NCBI RefSeq assembly: GCF_030646615.1
Contig: NZ_JAUSLG010000073.1
Span: forward strand, 124,001 to 188,000
Source of the DNA: Phenylobacterium sp.
GTDB lineage: Bacteria; Pseudomonadota; Alphaproteobacteria; Caulobacterales; Caulobacteraceae
Length of the DNA: 64,000 bases
Direction: 5' to 3'
The notes beneath the pieces are model-generated. The model did no database searches. It was not told the origin of the DNA and saw only the letters and a list, made by a program, of their open reading frames with translations. Both the position numbers and the translations under genes were made by a program. Below are positions 1 to 8,282 of the stretch, in pieces. The stretch's first letter is position 1; every line of letters starts with the position of its first letter.

Positions 1-42
1 TGGCCGAAAATCTGGAATCGGGATTTAGGTTGGTCACGTAGC

Positions 43-59
43 GTTAATGCGCCCTTAAC
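43..59. promoter_or_regulatory. Candidate operator upstream of parA
   Basis: A 17-bp inverted repeat, GTTAA-N7-TTAAC, lies about 90 bp upstream of the parA start. Partition operons are commonly autoregulated by ParA binding to such dyads. The role is inferred from position only. Confidence 0.3.
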
Positions 60-149
60 AAAGCGCTTATAGCGTCCAGGCGGTCCCGCTTTCGCTTTTT
101 GGGCGGGCGGGGTCGGTTCTTCGAAACCTGCCGGAGGCTGTGAGGTCCC

Positions 150-1352
150 ATGTCGAACGTCGCCGAAGAATCCGCCCCCTCGCTCGCCGGCCCGGTGTCG
201 CAGCTGGCGCGCCGGGCCTCGGCCGTGGTCCAGAATCTGCGGGACAGCGCCAGGGCCGCGCGCGCGGGCGAGCGCCGCGAGCCGCTCTTTTCGATCAGCG
301 AGGCGGCCGAGCTGGTCGGTCGCACGCCGGCGGCGATCCGCGATGCGGAGAAAGATGGTCGCCTGCCCGAGTCGCCACGCACGGAAACCAATCGCCGGGT
401 CGGCTACACGCTGGCCCAGGTCAACGACATGCGCGGCGTGTTTGGTACGCGGCCATGGCGCAAGCCAGAGGATCCCTGCGCGGTCATCGCGGTGCAGAAC
501 TTCAAGGGTGGCGTCGGCAAGTCCACCCTGTCCGTTCACCTGGCGCAGTATCTGGCCATCCAGGGCTACCGGGTATGTCTGATCGACTGCGACAGTCAGG
601 CCTCTAGCACTACCCTGTTCGGCTACGTCCCCGACCTCGACCTGACCGAAAATCAGACCCTTTACCCCTTCCTCCGCGAAGACGACATGCGGTCGCTCGA
701 CTACGCCTTGCTCGACACCCACTTCGACGGGTTAAAGCTGATCCCGGCCAACCTGAACCTATTCCAGTCCGAGTACGAGATCTCAGCGCGCATGGCCCGC
801 GGAGGGAGCCGTTTGCTCGACCGTCTGGCTCAGGGGATCGCCTCGATCTCGGACCAATTTGACGTGATCGTCCTCGACCCGCCACCGGCGTTGGGCGCCA
901 TCTCCTTGTCTGTGCTTCGCGCCGCCAATGCGCTGATCATACCGGTCCCGCCGACGGTGATGGACTTCTCCTCGACCGCATCGTTTCTCACCATGCTTGA
1001 CGAGACGCTCACCCAACTGGCGTCGCGCGACTTGGCTCCGGACCTTAATTTCGTGCGGGTCGTCGCCTCCAAGGTCGACGAGAACAAGTCGATGCAGAAG
1101 GAGCTGCTCGCGCTCATGCGGCAGGTGTTCGGGCTGGCGATGATCCGCACGCCCATGAAGGACTCCGCCGAAATCGACAACGTCACGGCGCGCCTCATGA
1201 CCGTCTATGAGATGAACAGTCCGATGACGAGCAAGTCGGTGCGCGACCGCTGCCTGACCTACCTCAACGGGGTCAACGAAGAGATCCTCCTCGATGTGCG
1301 GCAGACCTGGCCGAGCCACGTCGAACGCCTCCGCAAGGAGGGCCACGCATGA
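150..1352 (+). CDS. parA: ParA/RepA-type plasmid partition ATPase
   Basis: This 400-residue protein is a ParA-family ATPase that would move plasmid copies over the nucleoid together with ParB. Residues about 45-100 form a MerR-like winged helix (FSISEAAELVGRTPAAIRDAE), as in plasmid ParA proteins that repress their own operon. A deviant Walker A, NFKGGVGKST, lies at about 117-126, followed by LIDCDSQ at about 144-150 and VIVLDPPPALG further on. The ATG start at 150 has GGAGG and GAGG upstream. It is followed after 52 bp by parB, and the palindrome between them supports a complete partition cassette. Confidence 0.93.
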   Translation: MSNVAEESAPSLAGPVSQLARRASAVVQNLRDSARAARAGERREPLFSISEAAELVGRTPAAIRDAEKDGRLPESPRTETNRRVGYTLAQVNDMRGVFGTRPWRKPEDPCAVIAVQNFKGGVGKSTLSVHLAQYLAIQGYRVCLIDCDSQASSTTLFGYVPDLDLTENQTLYPFLREDDMRSLDYALLDTHFDGLKLIPANLNLFQSEYEISARMARGGSRLLDRLAQGIASISDQFDVIVLDPPPALGAISLSVLRAANALIIPVPPTVMDFSSTASFLTMLDETLTQLASRDLAPDLNFVRVVASKVDENKSMQKELLALMRQVFGLAMIRTPMKDSAEIDNVTARLMTVYEMNSPMTSKSVRDRCLTYLNGVNEEILLDVRQTWPSHVERLRKEGHA

Positions 1353-1366
1353 CCCAGAATATTGGA

Positions 1367-1384
1367 AATTGCACCGGTGCAATT
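1367..1384. repeat. Perfect 18-bp palindrome, candidate parS or operator
   Basis: AATTGCACCGGTGCAATT is an exact 18-bp palindrome in the 52-bp gap between parA and parB. A ParB centromere (parS) is often such a palindrome placed inside or next to the par operon. I saw no second full copy in the window. It could instead be an operator for the ParA winged helix. Confidence 0.5.
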
Positions 1385-1404
1385 CGTGCAGAAAGGGCGC
1401 GCTG

Positions 1405-2442
1405 ATGAGCTCCAAGAACCGCACCTTCGCTGCCGACCTGATGGGCTCGCTTGACCAAGCGGCGCCTAAGCCGGAGGCCCCAACCCGCATGCCGGTCGGC
1501 ATTCTGGCGACTCGCGAAAACCGGATGGCCGAACTGGCGTCCGGCGCAGTTGTGGGCCGGGCTGTCGAGCAGGTCGACCCGGCCCGCTGCCGGCTGTGGA
1601 GCGAGCACAATCGCGACTACGGCGCGCTGGACGAGACACGCTGCACGGACCTGATCGAGAGCTTCAAGGCTCAGGGGCGCCAGGAGGTCCCGGCGATCGT
1701 CCGGCGGGTGCGCAACGACCCCGACTTCGATTTCGAAGTCATCTGCGGCGCGCGCCGGCATTGGACCGTCACCTGGCTTCGCGCGCACAATTACGCCGAC
1801 TTCCGCTTCCTCGTTGAGGTCCGTGAGCTCACCGACGAGGAGGCATTCCGGATCTCCGATCTGGAGAACCGCGCCCGTGAGGACCTCAGCGATATCGAGC
1901 GCGCGCGCGACTATCTGAAGGCCCTCGGACGTCACTATGGCGGGCGACAGAAGGCCATGGCCGAGCGCCTCAAGGTGTCGGAGGCCTGGCTCAGCCGCTA
2001 CCTCGACCTCGCCCGATTGCCCGAGGATCTGGTGGCGGCGTTCGACGACCCGCACGAGCTGAAGATCAAGCACGTCACGCAGCTGAAGCCGCTGCTCAAG
2101 CCCGATGACCGCGAGCGGCGGGTGTTGGCGGAAGCCATCGCTATCGTCAAGGGACGAGGGGAGGGGGCTCCCCTCAAGCCTCAGGACGTCATCCGTCGCC
2201 TAGCGGCCGCGGCCGACCCCCCCAAGAAGTCAGGATCCCCCAAGAAGTCAGGCCAGGGGTCGGCCGAGGTCGTCTCGTCGCCGACCGGCCAGCCGCTGTT
2301 TCGGGTCGAGCCCAAGGGCAAGAAGGAGGTCAACGTCACCCTCCTCCTGCAGGCGGGTGGGAGCCGGGCGGACGCAGAACGGGCCTTCACCGAGCTTCTC
2401 GCGCGGTTCTGGCTAAAAACCTCTGGCGAGGAACCCACGTAG
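1405..2442 (+). CDS. parB: ParB-family partition protein
   Basis: This 345-residue protein is the DNA-binding partner of ParA and would load on parS. The N-terminal third holds the ParB/Srx-like nucleotide-binding region (ICGARRHWTVTWLR, then VEVRELTDEEAFRISDLENRAREDLSDIERARDY). A helix-turn-helix follows (GGRQKAMAERLKVSEAWLSRYLDLARLPEDLV). The frame is open from 1294, but ATG 1405 is preferred because the upstream extension overlaps parA and does not look like ParB. Near the C-terminus a short unit PKKSG is duplicated by a direct repeat at about 2219-2249. Confidence 0.92.
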   Translation: MSSKNRTFAADLMGSLDQAAPKPEAPTRMPVGILATRENRMAELASGAVVGRAVEQVDPARCRLWSEHNRDYGALDETRCTDLIESFKAQGRQEVPAIVRRVRNDPDFDFEVICGARRHWTVTWLRAHNYADFRFLVEVRELTDEEAFRISDLENRAREDLSDIERARDYLKALGRHYGGRQKAMAERLKVSEAWLSRYLDLARLPEDLVAAFDDPHELKIKHVTQLKPLLKPDDRERRVLAEAIAIVKGRGEGAPLKPQDVIRRLAAAADPPKKSGSPKKSGQGSAEVVSSPTGQPLFRVEPKGKKEVNVTLLLQAGGSRADAERAFTELLARFWLKTSGEEPT

Positions 2443-2454
2443 TTCACACTAGCG

Positions 2455-2487
2455 GAAGAAAGTTGCAGGTTATATATAGCTTTCTTC
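2455..2487. promoter_or_regulatory. Inverted repeat at abiEi promoter
   Basis: Perfect 8-bp arms GAAGAAAG (2455-2462) and CTTTCTTC (2480-2487) flank a 17-bp AT-rich centre that includes TATATA. The dyad sits 25 bp before the abiEi start. AbiEi antitoxins are known to repress their own operon by binding inverted repeats, so this is a likely operator; a parB terminator is the alternative. Confidence 0.5.
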
Positions 2488-2511
2488 ACGTTTGGCGAAC
2501 TAGAAGCTTCC

Positions 2512-3306
2512 ATGCCACGGCAACGCTCAGCCCCGTTCTTCAGCGACGCCCCGGTCTTTGACCGGGCCGACTACGCGCGCGCGATTGGCCGGGCGCCGAG
2601 CGACAAGGTCGTGAGCAGCATGCTGGCCCAACATCTGAAGGCCGGCAACATCCGCCGCATCGCCCGCGGCGTGTTCGCTTCCGTGCCCAAGCACGCCAAC
2701 GCCGAAACTTGGTCGGTCGACCGCTTCCTCGCGGCCTCGCGGCTCCGACCCGGCGGCGTGATCGCCTACCACTCCGCGCTTGAACTCCAGGGCTACGCCT
2801 ATTCGGAGAGCTTCGACCTTCAGGTGGTGGCGCCGGGACAGCCCGGCGTGCTGGCCGCCGAGGGATTCACCTGCCGGTTCATCAAGACGCCGGCGCCCTA
2901 CGGCGACGCCGACCTCACGACAGTCGACCGCCTCGGCCAACAGGTTCGGGTAACCGCCCTCGAATGCACCATCGCGGACCTCTTTGACCGCCCCGATCTC
3001 GCTGGCGGGGCCGACGAACTAATCAACTCGCTCGACCTGATCGGCCGGCTCGATCCAGATCGGTTGATCGACCGCCTCGCAGCGCTAGGGAACGCCACGG
3101 CCGCCGGCGCGGCCGGCTGGTGGCTGGAGCGCCGCCAGGAGCAACTGGGGGCTCCTGCGGGCGTCCTGGATCGCCTGGAAGTCCTGGCGCCGAAGCAGAA
3201 CCGCTACGCCCTGGGCGCCGCCCCTGGCGCCGGCCGCCTAGCGCCCAGGTGGCGGGTGATCCTTCCCGAGGCGGTCATCGACGCCAGGTTTGAAGGCTTG
3301 GCGTGA
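2512..3306 (+). CDS. abiEi: AbiEi-type type IV antitoxin
   Basis: This 264-residue protein matches the AbiEi antitoxin pattern. It has an N-terminal winged helix (about 15-60, including LKAGNIRRIARGVFASVP) and a C-terminal domain (IAYHSALELQGYAYS, then VRVTALECTIADLFDRPDLAGG). In the AbiE system the antitoxin represses the operon and counters the nucleotidyltransferase toxin without direct binding. The toxin gene begins inside its stop codon (GTGA overlap), which supports translational coupling. Such modules stabilise plasmids and can cause abortive infection. Confidence 0.85.
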   Translation: MPRQRSAPFFSDAPVFDRADYARAIGRAPSDKVVSSMLAQHLKAGNIRRIARGVFASVPKHANAETWSVDRFLAASRLRPGGVIAYHSALELQGYAYSESFDLQVVAPGQPGVLAAEGFTCRFIKTPAPYGDADLTTVDRLGQQVRVTALECTIADLFDRPDLAGGADELINSLDLIGRLDPDRLIDRLAALGNATAAGAAGWWLERRQEQLGAPAGVLDRLEVLAPKQNRYALGAAPGAGRLAPRWRVILPEAVIDARFEGLA

Positions 3307-4280
3307 GCGCGCCATCAACCCAGACTCTCCAGCGCCTGGCCAACGAGACTGGCCTGCAGGCGGGGACGCTGGAGAAGGTCCTGCGGCTTCTCGACGTGCT
3401 GCAGGAGATCGCCCGCGACCCCATCCTCGCGAACCGCCTGGTCCTCAAGGGCGGCACGGCGCTGAACGTCTTCCATCTGGCGCTGGACCGGCTGTCGGTC
3501 GACATCGATCTCAACTATGTCGGCGCGCTGGACCGCGCCGCCATGGAGGCTGACCGGCCGGTGGTCGATGCCGCCTTGAACCGGCTTTTGCACGCCCAGG
3601 GCTACGCCATCCGGCGTCAGCCCGACGACCATGCCGGGGGCAAATGGATCGGTCGGTTCGCCTCGGCGATGGGCGGGGGCGGCTCGCTCGAGGTGGACAT
3701 CAACTACATGTCCCGCCAGCCGCTCTTCGGGGCGGCCAAGATGGACTCCGTCGATCTAGGCGGCGTCCACGCCTCCGGCGTTGCGGTTCTGGACCTGCAC
3801 GAAGTGGCGGCCGGCAAACTCGTCGCCCTGATCGACAGGAACGCCGCGCGGGATCTCTTCGACGCACGCCGGATTCTCGACATCGACGGGTTGGACTGGA
3901 CGAAGATCAAAGCGGCGGTGCTCGCCTACGGCGCCGCCGGGCGGCGCGACTGGCGGCTGGCGTCCGTGGACGACATCGGCGGCGATCCGCGCGAACTGCG
4001 CCAGAAGCTCGCCATCTGCCTGCCCCAGAACCGCTTCGCCGCCGCCGGCGGTCCAGAGGCCTGGATCGCTCAAACCGTCGCCGAATGCCGGGCGCGCCTG
4101 GCGCCGCTCTTCGAGCTCAGCGCAGGGGAGGCGGCGTTTCTCGACGGTATCCTGGATCACGGCGAAATCGACCCCAGCGGGCTCGCAGTGGCGCCGGAGA
4201 TCCAGGTCCGGATCGCGGCCATGCCCATGCTTGCCTGGAAGTGTCAGAATGTGCGGGCCCATCGCGGCAAGCCCGGCTAG
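3303..4280 (+). CDS. abiEii: AbiEii-type nucleotidyltransferase toxin
   Basis: This 325-residue protein belongs to the AbiEii/DUF1814 nucleotidyltransferases, which add nucleotides to tRNA 3' ends or otherwise block growth. The family motif is visible as LKGGTALNVFHL followed by the acidic DVDL-like motif SVDIDLNYVG at about 59-70. A later HEVAAGKLVALIDRNAARDLFDARR segment (about 161-185) matches the conserved Lys and Asp region. The GTG start at 3303 overlaps the abiEi stop. It is the first of two AbiE pairs in the window. Confidence 0.87.
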   Translation: MSAPSTQTLQRLANETGLQAGTLEKVLRLLDVLQEIARDPILANRLVLKGGTALNVFHLALDRLSVDIDLNYVGALDRAAMEADRPVVDAALNRLLHAQGYAIRRQPDDHAGGKWIGRFASAMGGGGSLEVDINYMSRQPLFGAAKMDSVDLGGVHASGVAVLDLHEVAAGKLVALIDRNAARDLFDARRILDIDGLDWTKIKAAVLAYGAAGRRDWRLASVDDIGGDPRELRQKLAICLPQNRFAAAGGPEAWIAQTVAECRARLAPLFELSAGEAAFLDGILDHGEIDPSGLAVAPEIQVRIAAMPMLAWKCQNVRAHRGKPG

Positions 4281-4445
4281 CTCCACCCGCAGGACCTGCA
4301 TGCCTGCCACGTGCCAGGGCTCTAGCAGTGACCGACTGACGCGGCTTCTCGCCGCCGCCATGCCTACAATCGCCGGGCATGAGCCACACCGTGGCCGCGA
4401 GCCTTACCGAGCCTTCGGCTCGTTTTGGCTGCGCCGGTCCGATCC

Positions 4446-4997
4446 ATGCTCCTTTCCTCTTCTACCCAGCGTTGGACGCCGTTGGCCTGCGCGCTGGCGG
4501 CGAACGCTGCGCTCTTCGGCGGGCTGTCGTTGGCGACAGCCGGAGGGGCTCGGCCCCTGCTGCTGTGGAACCGCACGGCCAGTGAACCTGAGGGGCTCTA
4601 TGTGCGCGGGGCCGGGCCAATTTCGGTCGGCGCGCTGATCGCATTTCGCGCGCCGTCAGCCGCCTATCCCTACGCCGATGGCCATATGGCCTACCTACGG
4701 CGCGTGCCGGTCCTGAAGCACGTCGCCGCCGTGTCCGGCGATCAGGTCTGCACCGCGAATGGCAGGCTGGAGATCAATGGTCGGGTGCGGGCGCCGATCC
4801 TCCGGCAGGACCGTCGAGGCGCGGCCTTGCCGCGCTGGAGAGGCTGCCGCCGGCTTCGCGACGGCGAGGTGTTCGTGTTCTCCGACCGCATCCCCAACAG
4901 CTTCGATAGCCGATACTTTGGGCCTGTCAGCCACGCCGAAATCGTCGGCGTCTTCCGGCCGTTGGCCATTCCTCATGCCAGCCCTGGAGACCGCTGA
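4446..4997 (+). CDS. traF: TraF conjugal transfer signal peptidase (S26 family)
   Basis: This 183-residue membrane protease is of the TraF type, which processes pilin precursors in conjugation systems. After an N-terminal membrane segment (about 12-33) comes WNRTASEPEGLY with the probable catalytic Ser46. LRRVPVLKHVAAVSGDQVC follows with the probable general-base Lys91. The frame is open from a TTG at 4425; ATG 4446 gives the usual short N-terminus. Its stop overlaps the next start (TGATG), so the hydrolase gene is probably cotranslated. Confidence 0.87.
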   Translation: MLLSSSTQRWTPLACALAANAALFGGLSLATAGGARPLLLWNRTASEPEGLYVRGAGPISVGALIAFRAPSAAYPYADGHMAYLRRVPVLKHVAAVSGDQVCTANGRLEINGRVRAPILRQDRRGAALPRWRGCRRLRDGEVFVFSDRIPNSFDSRYFGPVSHAEIVGVFRPLAIPHASPGDR

Positions 4998-5830
4998 TGG
5001 ACCCGGCCGCCTTGGCGGGACTGTGCCTGCTGCTCGCGCGCGGACAGACCGCTCAACCCATACCCTCGGGTGTCAATTGCCCGCCGCCGGCGGCGCCTCG
5101 GGCGGCTGCGACCGTCCCGTTGGCACGCGGCGATTTTGCGCCTCTGGTCGCTCGTCAAGACGCGCGCGAGGCCATCACCCGCGTCGCCTTCGCCGAAGCC
5201 GGAAACCAGGGTGACAGCGGGCTTGCGGCGGTCGTCTACACGATCCTGAACCGCGTCCAGGATGGGCGCTGGGGCAGTAGCGTGGAGGCTGTCGTCAACG
5301 CTCGCGGCCAGTTCGAGCCGGTGATGCGCGCCGGCGGCGACTGGCGTCGTTTGCCAGCGCCCACCGTGGCGCAGCGGGCGCGGATCGAGACCATCCTCAA
5401 CTTGGCCCTTGAGGGCCGGTTGCCCGACCTGACGAACGGCGCCCGCTACTTCCAGAACCCGCAGATCGTCGCCGATCGCGCCGCTCGCGGAGAGGTCTCA
5501 CCAGGCCTGGTGAACTTCGGCGGGACCGGGCCGTCCGCTGTGATCGGCGCCCATAGCTTCTACGTCGATGCACGATCGACAGGGAGCGGCGGATCACGCT
5601 CGCCAGGCCCGTCCCCTTCCCCTCGTGGACCGTCGCCGGCCGCAGCCTGGTCGGCGGCCGGGGGCGCGATCTTCGTTGGCGACAACCGCGCCGAGACGGC
5701 GCCCGATCCATCGCAACCGGCTGATGGAAACGGGGCGGGGGAGGGCGCTTTGCGCGCCACCAAGGTCACGGATTCTGGCCGATCGATCTTCGTCGTCGGA
5801 CCGGGTTTGGCGTCGGGGCCAGACCAATGA
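4997..5830 (+). CDS. SleB-type cell-wall hydrolase
   Basis: This 277-residue protein has a Hydrolase_2/SleB domain at about 55-190 (AITRVAFAEAGNQGDSGLAA, then VYTILNRVQDGRW, QFEPV and NGARYFQNPQ). SleB-like enzymes are peptidoglycan lytic transglycosylases; the Glu of AFAEAGNQG is the probable catalytic residue. Next to traF it probably opens the wall locally for the transfer channel. The last 80 residues are low-complexity and rich in Gly, Ser and Pro. It ends directly against the convergent traD gene. Confidence 0.78.
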   Translation: MDPAALAGLCLLLARGQTAQPIPSGVNCPPPAAPRAAATVPLARGDFAPLVARQDAREAITRVAFAEAGNQGDSGLAAVVYTILNRVQDGRWGSSVEAVVNARGQFEPVMRAGGDWRRLPAPTVAQRARIETILNLALEGRLPDLTNGARYFQNPQIVADRAARGEVSPGLVNFGGTGPSAVIGAHSFYVDARSTGSGGSRSPGPSPSPRGPSPAAAWSAAGGAIFVGDNRAETAPDPSQPADGNGAGEGALRATKVTDSGRSIFVVGPGLASGPDQ

Positions 5831-6511
5831 TCAGGCCACGCGCCACTCTGGATCAAGGTCCGCGTCGTCAGGGTCGAGATCGCTCGGGACGAGGTCTTCC
5901 GTTTGGTCGGCGAGCGCCGTTTCGGCCATCAGGTCGAAGTCTGGAAGGCGTTCTCCGGCTGCGTGAAGCGCGCTCTCCACATCCTCATCCAGATCGCCGC
6001 CGGGCCGCAGAGGCAGAGGCACATTGCCTAGCAATTCGCGAACCGTCAGGCGGTCGCGGACCCGCTCGACCCTACGATCAAGGATATCGACCAGGCGGGC
6101 GAGCAACTCGTCATCCCCGGCAAAATGCGCGTCGCCAGCTTCAGCCAGCAGGGCGCCGCCGATGATGATTTTGCCGCGTGTTTCGCGTCTGCGCTTGTTG
6201 ATGGACCACAGGGCTTCGAGCCGCTCGACGCGCGCCTTCAGCACGTGGAATCGCTTGGCGTCATCCTCGATATCTTCGAGCGGGGTGACGTGCCGCTGCT
6301 TGTGGATTCCGTCCTGGCCGGCCTCCCGCAGCGCCGTCTCCAACGCCTCCAGCCGGTCCAGGAGCGCGGCTTCTTCGTCGGTCCGTTTCGCTCGTTCGCG
6401 ATCGCTGGAGCGCGCGGCCCAGAGCTCACGTTTGCGGGCCAGCTGGGCGGGCGAACGGGGCTTGTACTTGGAGGGACGGGCGTTCCTGCGGCGCTTGTCG
6501 ACCTTGGCCAT
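5831..6511 (-). CDS. traD: TraD-family relaxosome accessory protein
   Basis: This 226-residue, highly charged protein begins with a basic segment (MAKVDKRRRNARPSKYKPRSP). A predicted coiled coil of Arg/Glu-rich heptads follows, and then the TraD signature SINKRRRETRGKIIIGGALLAEAGD at about 103-128. The C-terminal third is acidic. In Ti-type plasmids TraD lies next to oriT and is read divergently from the relaxase gene traA; the same arrangement is seen here across 267 bp. It is longer than the usual TraD of about 70-100 residues, so the acidic tail is an extension. Confidence 0.7.
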   Translation of the reverse strand: MAKVDKRRRNARPSKYKPRSPAQLARKRELWAARSSDRERAKRTDEEAALLDRLEALETALREAGQDGIHKQRHVTPLEDIEDDAKRFHVLKARVERLEALWSINKRRRETRGKIIIGGALLAEAGDAHFAGDDELLARLVDILDRRVERVRDRLTVRELLGNVPLPLRPGGDLDEDVESALHAAGERLPDFDLMAETALADQTEDLVPSDLDPDDADLDPEWRVA

Positions 6512-6672
6512 GATACGGCCTTTCGATTATGAAAAAGCACGAAACGGCGTAATGGTGCCATTAAAGTGCGGATCGGTCTATGCCGTGGTTTCTCGTATTT
6601 CGTCACAATGGCGCAGTTACGGGTTGGATGTGCTGCGCCCACCAACCCTGCGGTCAGGCCTCGCCCGACACC

Positions 6673-6732
6673 CTCAAGGCCCTTCCTCGCTTCGATCCGA
6701 AGGAAGCCTTGAGCCAAGGGCGCAGCCCTTAG
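6673..6732. other. oriT: Candidate oriT with Q-type nick core
   Basis: The 267-bp traD-traA spacer holds nested inverted repeats. CTCAAGGC (6673-6680) pairs with GCCTTGAG (6706-6713), and CTTCG pairs with CGAAG at 6690-6702. Directly after comes CCAAGGGCGCA (6714-6724), whose complement TGCGCCCTTGG carries the GCGCCCTT core of RSF1010/Ti-type nick sites. It is part of a small hairpin AAGGGC-GCA-GCCCTT (6716-6730). Position beside a MobQ relaxase supports oriT; the nick base cannot be fixed here. Confidence 0.6.
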
Positions 6733-6778
6733 CGATCCCGGCAGGGGCCGAGGTGACGGCGCAGCCAGGGGAGGGCGC

Positions 6779-8275
6779 ATGGCCCAGTACCGACTAGAGG
6801 TTCAGACCATTCAGAGGTCGGCCGGACGTTCCGCCGTGGCGGCCGCCGCCTATCGCTCCGGCGACCGGCTCATCGACGAGCGCCTGGCGATGGAGTTCGA
6901 CTTCGGCGCGAAGGGCGACATCGAGTTCGCGGCGATCATGGCGCCGGCCGATGCGCCGGCGGCGTTCGGTGTTCGGCAGACCCTATGGAACGCTGCTGAG
7001 GACGCCGAGAAACGCAAGGACGCCGTGCCCGCGAGGGAGCTGTTGGTGTCGCTGCCGCATGAGCTGGATTTCGCCCAGCGCCGGGCTCTGGTTAAGGCCT
7101 TTGTCGCCGAACAACTGGTGGCGCGCGGGATGATCGCCGACGTGGCGATGCACCGTCCCGGCAAGGAAGGTGATGAGCGTAATTTTCACGCCCACATCCT
7201 GGTCACGACGCGGTCGGTTGGGCCGGTCGGTTTCGGCAAAAAGCCGGCGGAGTGGTGGAGCCCAAAAGCGCTGCGGGAATGGCGCTCGGCTTGGGCGGAC
7301 ATCCAGAACCAACACCTACGGCGGCACCTTGGTCCGGACGCTCCCCAGGTCTCGCATCTGTCGCTGGCGGAGCAGGGTTCGGATCGCGAACCAGGGGTGC
7401 ATCTGGGCCCGACGGCGAGCGCGCTGGAACGCAAGGACATCGCCTCGGAACGCGGTCAACAGAACCGCGACACGAATGCCCACAACGCCAAGCGCAAAGA
7501 GCTTCGGAGCGACTTTCAGGCGACCGCCGACCGGCTGGTGAGGGAGGCGCCGGTGATCGCGGTCCCGGTGTCGAAACTGACGACTGAGGCTGAGCAGATG
7601 CGCGCGCGGATGGTCACTGAGCGGGACCGGTGGGCCGAAGAACGCGCGGCGCTGACCCTGCCCAAGATCGACAGCGCGCGGGGTCTGGAGCGCGAACTCC
7701 TACAGCCGGCCCGCGCCGAATTGGCGGCCGCGAAACTTCGGCTTCGGCAGACCGAACAGCGGGTCACAAAGGTGCGGCAGAAGCGGCTCGCCCTGGTGCA
7801 GTGGATCCGCAATCCGGCGCGGATGATCTGGGCCAAACACGCAGAGCTGAACGCCATCGCTCGGGCGCGGAAAGCGATGAAACGAGCCGAGGTCGCGGTG
7901 CAGGTGCGGGTGGCGTGGATCGCCTCTCCGGCCGGCCAGACCTATGTCGCCAGCCGACGCGGCCCGCAGCTGGAACGGGCCGGCGACGTGGCCCGTCAGC
8001 GGCGCACGCTGGACCGAAAGATCAAGCGGATCGACAAGCGCATCGAGGGCGCCACGCGGGCCTACAATGACCTGCGCGTCGCCCAGGCGCTCGGCCAGAA
8101 GGAGCTGCAGGTTCCGTCCCGCCTGCCGGACGAAACGCGGTTCATCCGCGAGGTCGGCGGCCCGGCGCGCGCCGCCTTGATGCGCTACCCGGCGCAGGCC
8201 CGGGCGCTGGCCGTCGAGCGCGTCAACCGTTCCCTGGGCCAGACCATCGGCCGCGGCATCCTTCCGAGTCGGTGA
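6779..8275 (+). CDS. traA: MobQ/TraA-type conjugative relaxase
   Basis: This 498-residue protein is a MobA/MobL-family relaxase that nicks oriT and leads the strand into the recipient. Its N-terminus has the typical AQYRLEVQTIQRSAGRSAVAAAAYRSGDRL with a candidate catalytic Tyr25. The metal-binding His motif lies in HRPGKEGDERNFHAHI (H125, H137, H139). The C-terminal half is a charged helical region. It is much shorter than Ti-plasmid TraA (over 1,000 residues) and lacks the helicase half, so it resembles compact MobQ enzymes. traG follows after 7 bp. Confidence 0.9.
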   Translation: MAQYRLEVQTIQRSAGRSAVAAAAYRSGDRLIDERLAMEFDFGAKGDIEFAAIMAPADAPAAFGVRQTLWNAAEDAEKRKDAVPARELLVSLPHELDFAQRRALVKAFVAEQLVARGMIADVAMHRPGKEGDERNFHAHILVTTRSVGPVGFGKKPAEWWSPKALREWRSAWADIQNQHLRRHLGPDAPQVSHLSLAEQGSDREPGVHLGPTASALERKDIASERGQQNRDTNAHNAKRKELRSDFQATADRLVREAPVIAVPVSKLTTEAEQMRARMVTERDRWAEERAALTLPKIDSARGLERELLQPARAELAAAKLRLRQTEQRVTKVRQKRLALVQWIRNPARMIWAKHAELNAIARARKAMKRAEVAVQVRVAWIASPAGQTYVASRRGPQLERAGDVARQRRTLDRKIKRIDKRIEGATRAYNDLRVAQALGQKELQVPSRLPDETRFIREVGGPARAALMRYPAQARALAVERVNRSLGQTIGRGILPSR

Positions 8276-8282
8276 GGTCCCC

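Noticed and set aside
783..1610. Long minus-strand open frames opposite parA and parB
   Set aside because: They lie fully antisense to well-supported genes and encode Arg/His/Gly-rich shadow sequences typical of high-GC DNA.
2219..2249. Tandem 16-bp repeat as an iteron
   Set aside because: It lies within parB and encodes a duplicated PKKSG linker; only two copies, so a replication iteron is unlikely.
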